The translations under genes were made by a program, and so were the position numbers. 64,000 nucleotides of DNA from Pirellulaceae bacterium. Lineage in GTDB: Bacteria; Planctomycetota; Planctomycetia; Pirellulales; Pirellulaceae. Below the pieces are notes generated by a model. The model made no database searches. It was not told the origin of the DNA and worked only from the letters and a program-made list of their open reading frames with translations. Numbering within the stretch: the first letter of the stretch is position 1; every line of letters starts with the position of its first letter. Location of the stretch: NCBI GenBank assembly GCA_019636375.1, contig JAHBXS010000002.1, positions 647,621 to 711,620 on the forward strand, given 5' to 3'. Shown here one piece after another: positions 54,799 to 63,163 of this stretch.

Positions 54799-55467
54799 TC
54801 ACAACTCAGGCCATTGCGTTAGATAGGAATCGGCGTCAATTCCGATTCGCTGGCACAATTCAGTCACCGCTTGTTTTCGGTCGTTTTCGTCGTCGGGATT
54901 AAACCGCAACAAAAACGGCCGATGGTTCCAATCGAATGGCTCGTCGGCGACGCCATGCAGGTAGAGCAACATCCCGGCAAAATGGACGGCTGCCACTCCA
55001 GGGTTTTGCACAATCCGTTTCAACATAGCATCGATGACGGTCGGCGGGTGGTCGGTTTCGATTTGCGTCAACGTGAGGCTTAGACCATCGTAAGCGTCAC
55101 AATCGGCGATTCGTTGCACGAGTTCGGTCAAGCGTTCTTCGTCATCGACAATCTGCGGCATGACGCGAGCCACCGCCGCGCGAATTTCGGTGGTCCCAGT
55201 TCGAAAGGCGTCGAGCAACGCTTGCCGCGCTCGTGGTGAATCCAGCAGTGCCAATGCTTCGGCATCGATGAAATGACCAATACTTCGGGACAGCAAAAAC
55301 TGTTCGATCGCCAATCGCTCCTCAGGCGACGCCAACTGAATCGCCTCCAAATCATGCTGTGGGTCTCGCCAGTTATCCGCATCAATCTGTGCAGCACGGC
55401 GAAATCTCTCGTACATCGACATTGTGAAACGGCCTAAGTCATGTTCTCGTTGCTTGTGAATTTGCAT
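54799..55467 (-). CDS. Cytoplasmic helical-repeat protein of unknown function
   Basis: 222 aa from ATG 55467; ATG 55422 would omit the first 15 residues. Mostly paired helices typical of HEAT/ARM folds (SPEERLAIEQFLLSRSIGHFIDAEALALLDSPRARQALLDAF, then EIRAAVARVMPQIVDDEERLTELVQRI). No catalytic motif. Upstream of the membrane protein at 54085 with 30 bases between. Possibly an adaptor; nothing more can be said. Confidence 0.72.
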   Translation of the reverse strand: MQIHKQREHDLGRFTMSMYERFRRAAQIDADNWRDPQHDLEAIQLASPEERLAIEQFLLSRSIGHFIDAEALALLDSPRARQALLDAFRTGTTEIRAAVARVMPQIVDDEERLTELVQRIADCDAYDGLSLTLTQIETDHPPTVIDAMLKRIVQNPGVAAVHFAGMLLYLHGVADEPFDWNHRPFLLRFNPDDENDRKQAVTELCQRIGIDADSYLTQWPEL

Positions 55468-55640
55468 CAAGTCCTAAGTTTGACACAAAAGGCACGAATG
55501 CACAACTTGAGAGTGACAATCAACGAAAACGGGCGGAACGAATTCAGGCTTAATTCATTGCCTGAGTCGCTCTACCAAGTTTGTCTTTAACTATTTCCTG
55601 AGCACCGCTTGTGGCGATGATCATCGTTCGAATTGGTTCA

Positions 55641-56276
55641 TCAATGGCGTGCTCGACGACGTTTTGCCAAGAAAAGGCCAAGCGCGGGAAGGCAAAGAGC
55701 CAATGAACTCGGCTCTGGAACAGCGGTGACATAATAGGAAACCGTATCGATACCCATGTAGTCGTTTGCCGTAGGCAACAACTCAATCCTCGCGATGTCA
55801 TTGCTGTTGCGAACAAACCCGATAAAGAGCGAGTAGCCTCCTCCCGTAGAGCCCGTTGGGAAATCTGGGTTCGTACTAGATGATGTGACTGATTCCAACA
55901 CATTGTTATTGACATCGAGAGCTCGCAGAACGTTTCCATTAAGATTGACGTCCAGAATTCCCATGCCAAATTGACTAACTGGTGTCGAAAAGTCGATGAA
56001 GAAATTTTGCCCCGCGCCGCTAGAAGCTCCGACCCATTTTCCTTCGAAAATCCCCGACCATTGCGAGTATGCAGGTGCTTGAACAGACATATTAATATTC
56101 GACGACAAGGTAGCAATTCGGAAAGAAAGGGGAAGGCTAGTGCCCACTGAATAAGATTCGAAGGTTTGGATAATTGTGTCCTGATGCAACTGTGATGGAC
56201 TGGTAATGACATCAGCCTTGAGGAACGGACAATTGGCCAAGCAGAGCGAGATGACTGCAATGGTGCGAACTAACAT
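55641..56276 (-). CDS. PEP-CTERM sorted surface protein
   Basis: 211 aa. Signal peptide at 1-22 (MLVRTIAVISLCLANCPFLKA). The mature beta-rich domain (22-180) is Asn/Ser/Thr-rich (MGILDVNLNGNVLRALDVNNN, SLFIGFVRNSNDIARIELLP). The C terminus is VPEPSSLALCLPALGLFLAK with an Arg-rich end, a PEP-CTERM anchor. It lies just downstream of the kinase gene on the same strand. That placement is common for PEP-CTERM proteins near ECF/kinase regulators in planctomycetes (general impression). Confidence 0.87.
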   Translation of the reverse strand: MLVRTIAVISLCLANCPFLKADVITSPSQLHQDTIIQTFESYSVGTSLPLSFRIATLSSNINMSVQAPAYSQWSGIFEGKWVGASSGAGQNFFIDFSTPVSQFGMGILDVNLNGNVLRALDVNNNVLESVTSSSTNPDFPTGSTGGGYSLFIGFVRNSNDIARIELLPTANDYMGIDTVSYYVTAVPEPSSLALCLPALGLFLAKRRRARH

Positions 56277-56446
56277 GTGAATTCTCCTGTATCAAATACT
56301 TCTTAAAAGCGGACCGCACGAGCTGTCCCGCCAAATAAAAAGATGCAAACATATCGTCCGCGTGAGCCGAAATTTTGTTTTTTTCCAAAAAAGCCAAAAA
56401 CATGGCAAAAAGTCCCGCCTTGGTTAACCCGCCTGGAACAGCCGAA

Positions 56447-59400
56447 TTAGTGCCGCAATTCCTCAAGCCCCCTGTTCAATTTCTCGATCCATTGATTTGC
56501 GGTCTCTGTAGCGTCGCCTGACTGGAGCAAATTGGTGGCGAGTTGGAGAGCTGTCTCGAATTTGATCGTGGCTATTTCGAATTCACGGCAAGCTTTGAGT
56601 TGTCTTCCAAAGTTGTAGAGAACGTTAATTTGCGAGTCTTTGTAGGCGACGCTAGTCGGTGCCTCTACGGTTAAACGGTCCGTGATCTCCTGGGCTTCTG
56701 CGAACAGATCATGGACTAATTCGTTTTGCTGAAGTTTCTGACAAACCTCTGCTTTTAACAGAAGCGTTTCCACCAACTCGTTTTGCGCTTCCAAATTCTC
56801 CGGCTGTTGCCCGCATCGGTTGCGTTGGATGGACAGTGCCTGACCTAAATGTGCCAACGCATCCGCCGGTTGTCCGGCAGCCAGGAATCCTCGCGATAGT
56901 TTGATTTTGCCATAGGCGATATCGTACTGTCCACGTGGATTTTCGGAGTCCAGTTTTGCCGCTTGCGTCATCAGTGCTAAACAACGCTCAAACAGCTGTA
57001 GGTATTCGGAACTATTCGCCTCGCCGTCTTCTACTTCGCAGAGCATCGTTCCTAAATCGCCGAGAACGTATGCCAAGTAGCGCATGGCCCGGCGGTCGTT
57101 GGGGTTCGTCAGTAGGACTCGATCTCCCAACTCGATGGCCTCGTGCGACCGCTGGATGGCCACCTCGCGGTGACCGGCACGTCGCAACGTGTCTGCCAAT
57201 TGCATGGTCGATTCGAGGACATCGCGTTGGGCCAACAGATTCTCCGGGTCGAGTGCCAAACGTGCTAAGTCCAAAGCCTGAGATGCTTCGTGGTGTTCAA
57301 TAGCCTTTTCCATTTCCCGTTGTTTGAGCCAGTGATTGCCCAGCCGATAATGGACGACCGATAAATCTCGCAGGGCATTAAAGTCGCCAGGATTTGCATC
57401 GACCAAAGCGTTGGTGGCGAGCAAGGATCGACTAAACATCTCCTCCGCCGCGTTGTCGTCGCCAATTCGGCTGTAGTGGCCCGCAACTTTGTTGAGCGAT
57501 ACGACTAGGTCGCGATCGGATTCGGGAAAATGCACACTCCGCGACGCCTGATCTTCGCGAATTCGAAGTGCTTCCAAAAAATGATCGCCAGCCTTTTTGT
57601 ACTCGCTCAATTGAATGTATAAATCTCCCAGCAAGTTGTGAGCGACGCCGATGCTGCGGATCACTTGTTCGTTGTTCGGATCAATGCCGTGCAGCTGTTC
57701 GAGCATTGCCAGAGCCAAAACACGCTGTTCCATAGCGACGGTGGCTGATCCGATTCGCGATTCGACGTCGGCCAAACGTTGTAGGGTGAGAGCCAGTTGC
57801 CTGCCAGCTTCGATATCCAGCGGATAGGCGTCCACCAAAACCTGGGCGATGGAGTGGGCGGCTTGAAATTCCATTTTCGCTCGCTCGACGCCTTGATAAT
57901 CACCCACGTTGCCGATTTCCAGAAACAAGTCCCCCAGCTCGCGATGGGCGAGCAGAGTGCTCATATCGACCTCGGTCGAGTTCGCCAGATTGACGGCCAC
58001 TTTTTCCAGTCCCACCAGCGACGTCTCCAACAGACCTTGACGAACACGCTGCGCCGCAGGGATGTGTTGCAGTTTTATCTGAATGTCACCCACCACTGAC
58101 CGCAACGTTTCCAGTGCGAGTGCTCCCTGTTGATCGGCAATCGCGCGAGCCGCCTGCTCGTTTTCGTTCGCGATCTGAAGTTGATGATTATGACGAGCCA
58201 TCATCGCCGAGAATACGGTTAAACCCAACAAGCTGGCCAGAATCGTGATGCTAACCGCCATCGACAAAGCGCGATACTTGCGAATCCAACGTCGCCATCG
58301 AACACTTGCTGAATCGCGCCAAACGGAAACCGGTTCGTCGGCCAGCCAGCGTTCGATATCTTCTGTGATTTGGATGGGGTTTGAGTAACGATCTGCGGGA
58401 TCGAAAGCCATCGCTTTTTGGCAGATAGCATCGAGAGCGAGGGGCACTGTCGTGCATACTTCTCGCGGCGTGGTTCGTTTGCCAAGTCGGGCTGCGGTCA
58501 GGATGGCACCAGGGGAGTCGGCCTGGACGGGTGGACGACCTGTCAGCAGGAAATGCAACGTCGCCCCCAAACTATAGATGTCGCTCGCTGGCCCAGTGTG
58601 GCCTGAACCAGCAGCTTGTTCTGGACTCATATAGGCCGGAGTTCCAATAATGGAGCCTTGTGCAGACAAATCGACGTCGAAATCGCCTTCCTCAGAACGA
58701 TCTTCGGAGCCCGTACCACAGGCGTCGATTTGTTGACGATAGTTCTCATCCGCGTTTTTGAGTTTGATGGTCTTGGCAAGCCCCCAATCGACCAGCATGG
58801 TCTCGCCGGTTTTTCCTACGATGATGTTGGCCGGTTTGATATCGCGATGAATAATCTGACGCGAGTGGGCGTGAGCCACAGCATGGCAAACCGTAATAAA
58901 ACTGTTCAACAACCTGCGAAATTCGAGCGAGTTGAAACGGTTTGCACTTGGCTCTGACGATATTAGCTCGCGTGCTAGATCGCGGATGGTCTGGCCTTCG
59001 ATCAACCTCATGCTGTAGAACGGGACACCCTCGGCGGTAAATCCCACGTGGTGAATTGGGACCACTGCCGGATGCTCCAATTGACCCGTGATCTCCGCTT
59101 CGCGAAAGAATCTCAGCCGCGACTCGGTACGGTCTGATTGGTCTGGCAACATCTCTTTGATTGCAACGCGACGGTTCAACGATCTGTCAATGGCGACGGA
59201 GACCTTGCCCAGTCCACCACGGGCCAACGTGTTCACGAGGTCGAATCGATGACTAGCAGTTAGTGGTGTCGATGAATCAGCGAAATCGGCACGATTCTCA
59301 GACAATTCAAATTGTTTGCCCTGCGACTTTTCAGCGCGAGTGGAATCCAGTTGGTCGTCTGCCGTTCGTTCGGCCCAAAGTGTTTTGAGCAGTTTGATAT

Positions 59401-59560
59401 CGTTATCGGTCAGACTGCCGTCAGCAATCAAGTGACCCACGAGAGACGTTTCTGGGGCTTCTGCCCATTTGGCGACGCCGCTTGCCAACTGATCCGCATC
59501 CAGCAAATCAGACTCCCAGGCAAATACCCCCAATCGAAATGATGATGGCTGTTCACGCAT
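56447..59560 (-). CDS. Membrane Ser/Thr protein kinase with TPR-like sensor domain
   Basis: 1037 aa. The N-terminal 100 residues are an extra domain. The kinase domain is 105-405: glycine loop ARGGLGKV, catalytic Lys135 in VAIKEM, HRD at 238-240 (IIHRDIKPANI), DWG (258-260) in place of DFG, and GTPAYMSPEQAAG. A membrane helix at 431-453 (ALSMAVSITILASLLGLTVFS) leads to a 580-residue extracytoplasmic array of TPR-like helix pairs. It probably senses an envelope signal and acts on the ECF factor divergently encoded at 59757. Confidence 0.92.
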   Translation of the reverse strand: MREQPSSFRLGVFAWESDLLDADQLASGVAKWAEAPETSLVGHLIADGSLTDNDIKLLKTLWAERTADDQLDSTRAEKSQGKQFELSENRADFADSSTPLTASHRFDLVNTLARGGLGKVSVAIDRSLNRRVAIKEMLPDQSDRTESRLRFFREAEITGQLEHPAVVPIHHVGFTAEGVPFYSMRLIEGQTIRDLARELISSEPSANRFNSLEFRRLLNSFITVCHAVAHAHSRQIIHRDIKPANIIVGKTGETMLVDWGLAKTIKLKNADENYRQQIDACGTGSEDRSEEGDFDVDLSAQGSIIGTPAYMSPEQAAGSGHTGPASDIYSLGATLHFLLTGRPPVQADSPGAILTAARLGKRTTPREVCTTVPLALDAICQKAMAFDPADRYSNPIQITEDIERWLADEPVSVWRDSASVRWRRWIRKYRALSMAVSITILASLLGLTVFSAMMARHNHQLQIANENEQAARAIADQQGALALETLRSVVGDIQIKLQHIPAAQRVRQGLLETSLVGLEKVAVNLANSTEVDMSTLLAHRELGDLFLEIGNVGDYQGVERAKMEFQAAHSIAQVLVDAYPLDIEAGRQLALTLQRLADVESRIGSATVAMEQRVLALAMLEQLHGIDPNNEQVIRSIGVAHNLLGDLYIQLSEYKKAGDHFLEALRIREDQASRSVHFPESDRDLVVSLNKVAGHYSRIGDDNAAEEMFSRSLLATNALVDANPGDFNALRDLSVVHYRLGNHWLKQREMEKAIEHHEASQALDLARLALDPENLLAQRDVLESTMQLADTLRRAGHREVAIQRSHEAIELGDRVLLTNPNDRRAMRYLAYVLGDLGTMLCEVEDGEANSSEYLQLFERCLALMTQAAKLDSENPRGQYDIAYGKIKLSRGFLAAGQPADALAHLGQALSIQRNRCGQQPENLEAQNELVETLLLKAEVCQKLQQNELVHDLFAEAQEITDRLTVEAPTSVAYKDSQINVLYNFGRQLKACREFEIATIKFETALQLATNLLQSGDATETANQWIEKLNRGLEELRH

Positions 59561-59658
59561 GTTTCGTCGTCTTGATTCAAAATACTGGGTCCGGACGTTT
59601 CAATAGATACTACCGATAGGATTACGTGAGCGATATTCGCACATTTTTCGCAAGAACC

Positions 59659-59688
59659 TTGAAAACCCAGGGACTTCGCTTATTATAA
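59659..59688 (+). promoter_or_regulatory. Candidate promoter of the second ECF sigma gene
   Basis: TTGAAA (59659-59664), an 18-base spacer, then TTATAA (59683-59688). It lies 70 bases before the TTG start of the sigma gene in a 196-base divergent spacer. The opposite kinase promoter must share this spacer. Confidence 0.55.
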
Positions 59689-59756
59689 ACCAGAGCGGGG
59701 AAGGATTTGTTGGCCGAATTGAGATAGGTTTTCAGCTTAAAGACCAAGGTATTTGA

Positions 59757-60392
59757 TTGGACGTAGCATCAGACAACTTTGAAAGCTCAATTTCCGAAAG
59801 CCACGCGGCCATGCTGAGTGTTTTGCAAGGTGATACGTCAGCAATCGGTCGCTTGACGCAAGCTCTGCGACCCTATTTAAAGACGGTTATCCGCAACGAG
59901 CTGGGCGGGGAAAAGGTTGCGGGCGTCGATGATGAATCAGACATCGTGCAACAGGCATTGACCCAGGCGACCGCCGGACTATCTAGTTTTCGCGGGCAAT
60001 CTCTTTCCGATTGGAGTGCTTGGCTGGCCGCAATTGCCCGCAATGAGGCCCGCAAGTCCCGACGATATTGGCAGGCGGAACGTCGATCATTCCGGAAACA
60101 GGTAACGGGAGCACCCGAATTGCTGGAGAATGAAGCGGGGGAGCTAACCTCTCCGTCCTCCGCAGCGTCGCATGATGAAGAAATGGCTCGCTTGACGCAG
60201 GCTCTCGCCGGTCTGCCCGAAGCCCAGCGACAGTTAATCCATTGGAGACAAACCGAAAATCTGACCCATGCGGAAATCGCCAGCAGGCTAGGCATTTCCG
60301 TAGAAACCTCTCGGCAACGCTGCAAATCCGCCATGGACGCACTACGCCGCGCCTGGGCCATACTAGACGATCGACCCAACATGGGTGATTGA
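59757..60392 (+). CDS. ECF-family sigma factor
   Basis: 211 aa from a TTG at 59757 (AAGG nearby; no better ATG). Region 2 spans 30-100 (TQALRPYLKTVIRNEL, DIVQQALTQATAGLSSFRG, WLAAIARNEARKSRR). Region 4 with its HTH is near 165-200 (AQRQLIHWRQTENLTHAEIASRLGISVETSRQRCKSAMDALRRAW). This belongs to the planctomycete-rich ECF group associated with kinases. It is divergent from the kinase gene. No zinc anti-sigma gene adjoins it. Confidence 0.92.
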   Translation: MDVASDNFESSISESHAAMLSVLQGDTSAIGRLTQALRPYLKTVIRNELGGEKVAGVDDESDIVQQALTQATAGLSSFRGQSLSDWSAWLAAIARNEARKSRRYWQAERRSFRKQVTGAPELLENEAGELTSPSSAASHDEEMARLTQALAGLPEAQRQLIHWRQTENLTHAEIASRLGISVETSRQRCKSAMDALRRAWAILDDRPNMGD

Positions 60393-60476
60393 TAGAATCT
60401 CGTTAACGGCTTAGAAACAATTGGCATTTCAACACGGAGACAAAGGGACAAATCGAACTGCCCCCTCTTTTTCATC

Positions 60477-60614
60477 TCAACGATTCGGCTTCAGGGGAAA
60501 GGTGATTTCGCTTTCATTAGAGTCGGTGCGGTATTGCCCCTTGATTTGGAAATCACTGTATTGATACCGTGTTTTATTTTGCCGGAACATTCGCTTGTAG
60601 GATATGTCGCTCAA
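60477..60614 (-). other. Open stretch in frame with the preceding stop codon
   Basis: Directly after the TGA of the gene at 60615-60974 the same frame stays open for 45 codons (TTG AGC GAC ...), with an internal ATG at 60590. The predicted product ends QIKGQYRTDSNESEITFPLK and is not low-complexity. It could be a chance extension, a tiny gene, or the old tail of the upstream gene beyond a nonsense mutation. I cannot decide. Confidence 0.35.
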
Positions 60615-60974
60615 TCAAATTTCATCTGGAATTCCGGCCGCTGACAACTGGTCAGACACCTTCCAGTTTTCAGGGCGTGGATCGGTCCCGCAAAACCAGC
60701 GGCAGCCCTTTTCGATCCATCGTCGGCGAGATTCGGCAAATGATTTTGCAGAACCGCTCGCCGACAGATCGTCGTCATAGCCAAACTGGTATCCGCAGCA
60801 ATGGCAACCTTCGTGTGAAGGGTAACCGAATCGCTCGATATAAGAGGGTTCCCCCAGGTCGCCGAACGGTGGATCATGCAATCGTTCGTATGGACTCTGT
60901 CCCAGCCCCCGATAGCCACAACAGGGACAGTAAAATCGCAATTTGCTTGTTTGTTCTTGATGATTCAATGTCAT
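60615..60974 (-). CDS. CPCC-type zinc-ribbon protein
   Basis: 119 aa from ATG 60974 (the frame runs 24 codons further up). Two Cys clusters: YCPCCGYRGL (near 15-24) and HCCGYQFGYDDD (near 57-68), the CPCC-like pattern of small bacterial proteins. Zinc binding is likely and function unknown. An open 45-codon stretch follows its TGA in the same frame. Convergent with the second ECF gene across a 220-base spacer that is otherwise empty. Confidence 0.75.
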   Translation of the reverse strand: MTLNHQEQTSKLRFYCPCCGYRGLGQSPYERLHDPPFGDLGEPSYIERFGYPSHEGCHCCGYQFGYDDDLSASGSAKSFAESRRRWIEKGCRWFCGTDPRPENWKVSDQLSAAGIPDEI

Positions 60975-61134
60975 TTCAGTCTCGGTGTCGTTCAACTTGT
61001 AAAGATTATTGTATTGACTAGGCCCCCTTTGGAGCATTCGACGCAAAGACGATTTTCAGAAATCGCCCTTTTGCCCAGATCCCTTTGCCAACTATCGAAA
61101 ACAAATCGCTCCAGAATTTTTCCAAGAATCCCGC

Positions 61135-61172
61135 TTGACGAGCGAAACCCGCTGTGTATACACTGTGTATAT
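61135..61172 (+). promoter_or_regulatory. Promoter and operator of the GntR/YtrA operon
   Basis: A -35 box TTGACG (61135-61140), a 16-base spacer and TATACA (61157-61162). The -10 sits inside the palindrome GTGTATACAC, continued by TGTGTATATG up to the ATG at 61171. If this is the start point, the transcript is nearly leaderless and GntR binding to GTGTATAC repeats would block it. Confidence 0.65.
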
Positions 61173-61569
61173 GAACAAGCACAGTTGGATCACGATCTCG
61201 CAAAGTGACCCGCGACCGCTGTATTTGCAAGTCATTGAGCAAATTCAGCGGCGGGTGGCCGTGGGCGATTTGCCACCCGGAACGGAATTGCCGTCGATTC
61301 GCCAATTGGCGGCAGATTTGGCGGTCAGCGTGATCACGATCAAACGAGCCTACTTGGAACTCGAGCGGGAGGGGACGATTACCACCCGCCATGGGAAGGG
61401 CTCCGTCGTCTCCGAACAACCAGATTTGCCGTCAAATCTGGCAGAAAGTGAATTGGAAAATCACCTCGACCAGGCAGCCGACTTGGGGCAATTGCTGGGG
61501 CTATCCAAAACCGAACTGCAACGCCGATTGGCGGACGCGTATGAAAACACACGAAGGAAACAAACATGA
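61171..61569 (+). CDS. GntR-family regulator, YtrA subfamily
   Basis: 132 aa from ATG 61171; the frame is open to TTG 61135, which coincides with the -35 box. The winged helix is in PLYLQVIEQIQRRVAVGDLPPGTELPSIRQLAADLAVSVITIKRAYLELEREGTITTRHGKG (15-75), followed by a short helical C terminus, typical for YtrA. It represses ABC operons, released by an unknown effector. Its stop overlaps the ATPase start (ATGA). Confidence 0.92.
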   Translation: MNKHSWITISQSDPRPLYLQVIEQIQRRVAVGDLPPGTELPSIRQLAADLAVSVITIKRAYLELEREGTITTRHGKGSVVSEQPDLPSNLAESELENHLDQAADLGQLLGLSKTELQRRLADAYENTRRKQT

Positions 61570-62492
61570 CGAGCAGCTATGCAGTCTCCACAACTAACTC
61601 CACGGCGGCGATCTTGCTGGAAGGCGTTTCCAAAACGTACAAACATTTTCGACTGGAAAATATCAACCTGAGAATCGAACCGGGGACGGTCAATGGTTTG
61701 ATCGGCCCCAATGGGGCGGGGAAATCAACCACCATGCGAATCATGATGGGCTTGGTGAACCCCGACTCTGGCAACGTTTCCGTCTTGGGGCAACCCATCT
61801 CATCGCACGAGGCCCAAGTGAAGCAACACATCGGATTTTTCTCGGACGATATGCGATTGTATAAATCCGAAACAATCGCTTGGCATCTGCAATTGGTCCG
61901 CTCTTTTTTTCCGAGTTGGGACGATCAGTACGCGAAGCAGTTACTTGATCGTTTCGGGTTGATTGCCGGTCAAAAGGTAAAAGGTCTGTCGCACGGCCAG
62001 CGTGTCAAGGCGATGTTGCTGTTGATTCTGGCACGACATCCGAAACTGCTCATTCTCGACGAACCAACGAATGGGCTCGATCCGGTTGCCAAGCAAGAAG
62101 TCTTATCCGAGTTGATGCAAATCGTCAACGATGAGTCACGCACGATTCTGTACTCATCCCACAACACCCATGACGTGGAACAAATCAGCGACACAATCAC
62201 TTTCATCGACCGGGGTCGCGTGATCGCCTCGAACGACCGAGACGAATTTTTGAATCAGTGGCGACGGTTCAAAATTCATGCGGATACAGACTGGCAAACA
62301 CCGGCGATTGAGGGCCTGTATTTGGAATCGACCTTTGGCAAACTGCGGGTGTTCACACTGGACAGGTATTCCATCGAGGTCGAGTCGCAACTGGAGGCAT
62401 CTGGGGCGACTTTGGAAACTAGCGAAGCGTTGACACTGGAAGAGATTTTTATTGCCGCCGTTGCTCGCGGTCGAAAGGAAAACTGCGAATGA
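61566..62492 (+). CDS. ABC transporter ATP-binding protein (YtrB-like)
   Basis: 308 aa. Walker A LIGPNGAGKSTTMRIMMGL (45-63), signature GLSHGQRVKAMLLLILARHP (near 138-157) and Walker B LLILDEPTNGLDP (159-171) are intact, with the switch His in SSHNTHDVEQ. The C-terminal 90 residues carry a small extra domain. It powers the permease encoded right after it. Overlaps both neighbours by four bases. Confidence 0.93.
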   Translation: MTSSYAVSTTNSTAAILLEGVSKTYKHFRLENINLRIEPGTVNGLIGPNGAGKSTTMRIMMGLVNPDSGNVSVLGQPISSHEAQVKQHIGFFSDDMRLYKSETIAWHLQLVRSFFPSWDDQYAKQLLDRFGLIAGQKVKGLSHGQRVKAMLLLILARHPKLLILDEPTNGLDPVAKQEVLSELMQIVNDESRTILYSSHNTHDVEQISDTITFIDRGRVIASNDRDEFLNQWRRFKIHADTDWQTPAIEGLYLESTFGKLRVFTLDRYSIEVESQLEASGATLETSEALTLEEIFIAAVARGRKENCE

Positions 62493-63163
62493 ATCCACAA
62501 GCCATCCAAATCTTGTTTTTCAAGGACTTGTTCCTCAGCCGCTGGGCCCTGTTTGGTTATCTGATCGGAGGGCTGTTGAGTGCTCTCGTGACCTGTCTAC
62601 CAGGCCAAACGTTTGGCTTTATCGGTTTTATTTTGATCGTCACCGTAACCATCGCGGCTGGGATCCACTTGATCGGCATGCTGTTGCTATCCGAGCCGAT
62701 CGAAATGACTCGAACCTTCATCATGAGCTTGCCGGTCAGTTTGCTGGATTACTCGATTGCCAAAATCTCGGTGGTATTGGTTGCATTTTTAATCCCGTGG
62801 GTCGGCATGCTGGCCTGTTTGACGGTGTTGACGTTTATCGTTCCGGGAGCGAAGGCCGGAGTGCTGGTACTGATTGTGCTTCTGTTCATGTTTATGATGG
62901 GGGGATTTTCATTGCAGTTGGTCACAGCCGTGATCACCCAGTCGGTCGGCTGGACGATCGTGATGGTCGTGTTGGGGAATGTTTTATTCAATCTGTTTGC
63001 GAAGTTTGTGAATGAGCATCCAGTGATTGCCGAAATCGCCAAAGGTGATTCGATCGCTTGGCCTCCTGTGGTCTTGCAGATATTGGCCGTTGAAGCGATC
63101 GTCGTCATCGCAGCTATTGCGTTTGCTTTTGTCTGGCAGAGCCGGCGCAGGGATTTGGTTTGA
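62489..63163 (+). CDS. ABC-2-type permease subunit
   Basis: 224 aa with six membrane helices (e.g. ALFGYLIGGLLSALVTCL, FGFIGFILIVTVTIAAGIHLIGMLLL, AVEAIVVIAAIAFAFVWQ). The cytoplasmic loop SEPIEMTRTFIMSLPVS follows the second helix, as in ABC-2 exporters of the YtrC/BcrB group. Substrate unknown; bacitracin-, lantibiotic- or lipid-export are family possibilities. Partner of the YtrB-like ATPase. Its TGA overlaps the next ATG. Confidence 0.88.
   Translation: MNPQAIQILFFKDLFLSRWALFGYLIGGLLSALVTCLPGQTFGFIGFILIVTVTIAAGIHLIGMLLLSEPIEMTRTFIMSLPVSLLDYSIAKISVVLVAFLIPWVGMLACLTVLTFIVPGAKAGVLVLIVLLFMFMMGGFSLQLVTAVITQSVGWTIVMVVLGNVLFNLFAKFVNEHPVIAEIAKGDSIAWPPVVLQILAVEAIVVIAAIAFAFVWQSRRRDLV

Noticed and set aside
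55550..56260. 236-aa frame over the second PEP-CTERM gene
   Set aside because: It is a shifted shadow of that gene and lacks a signal or PEP motif.
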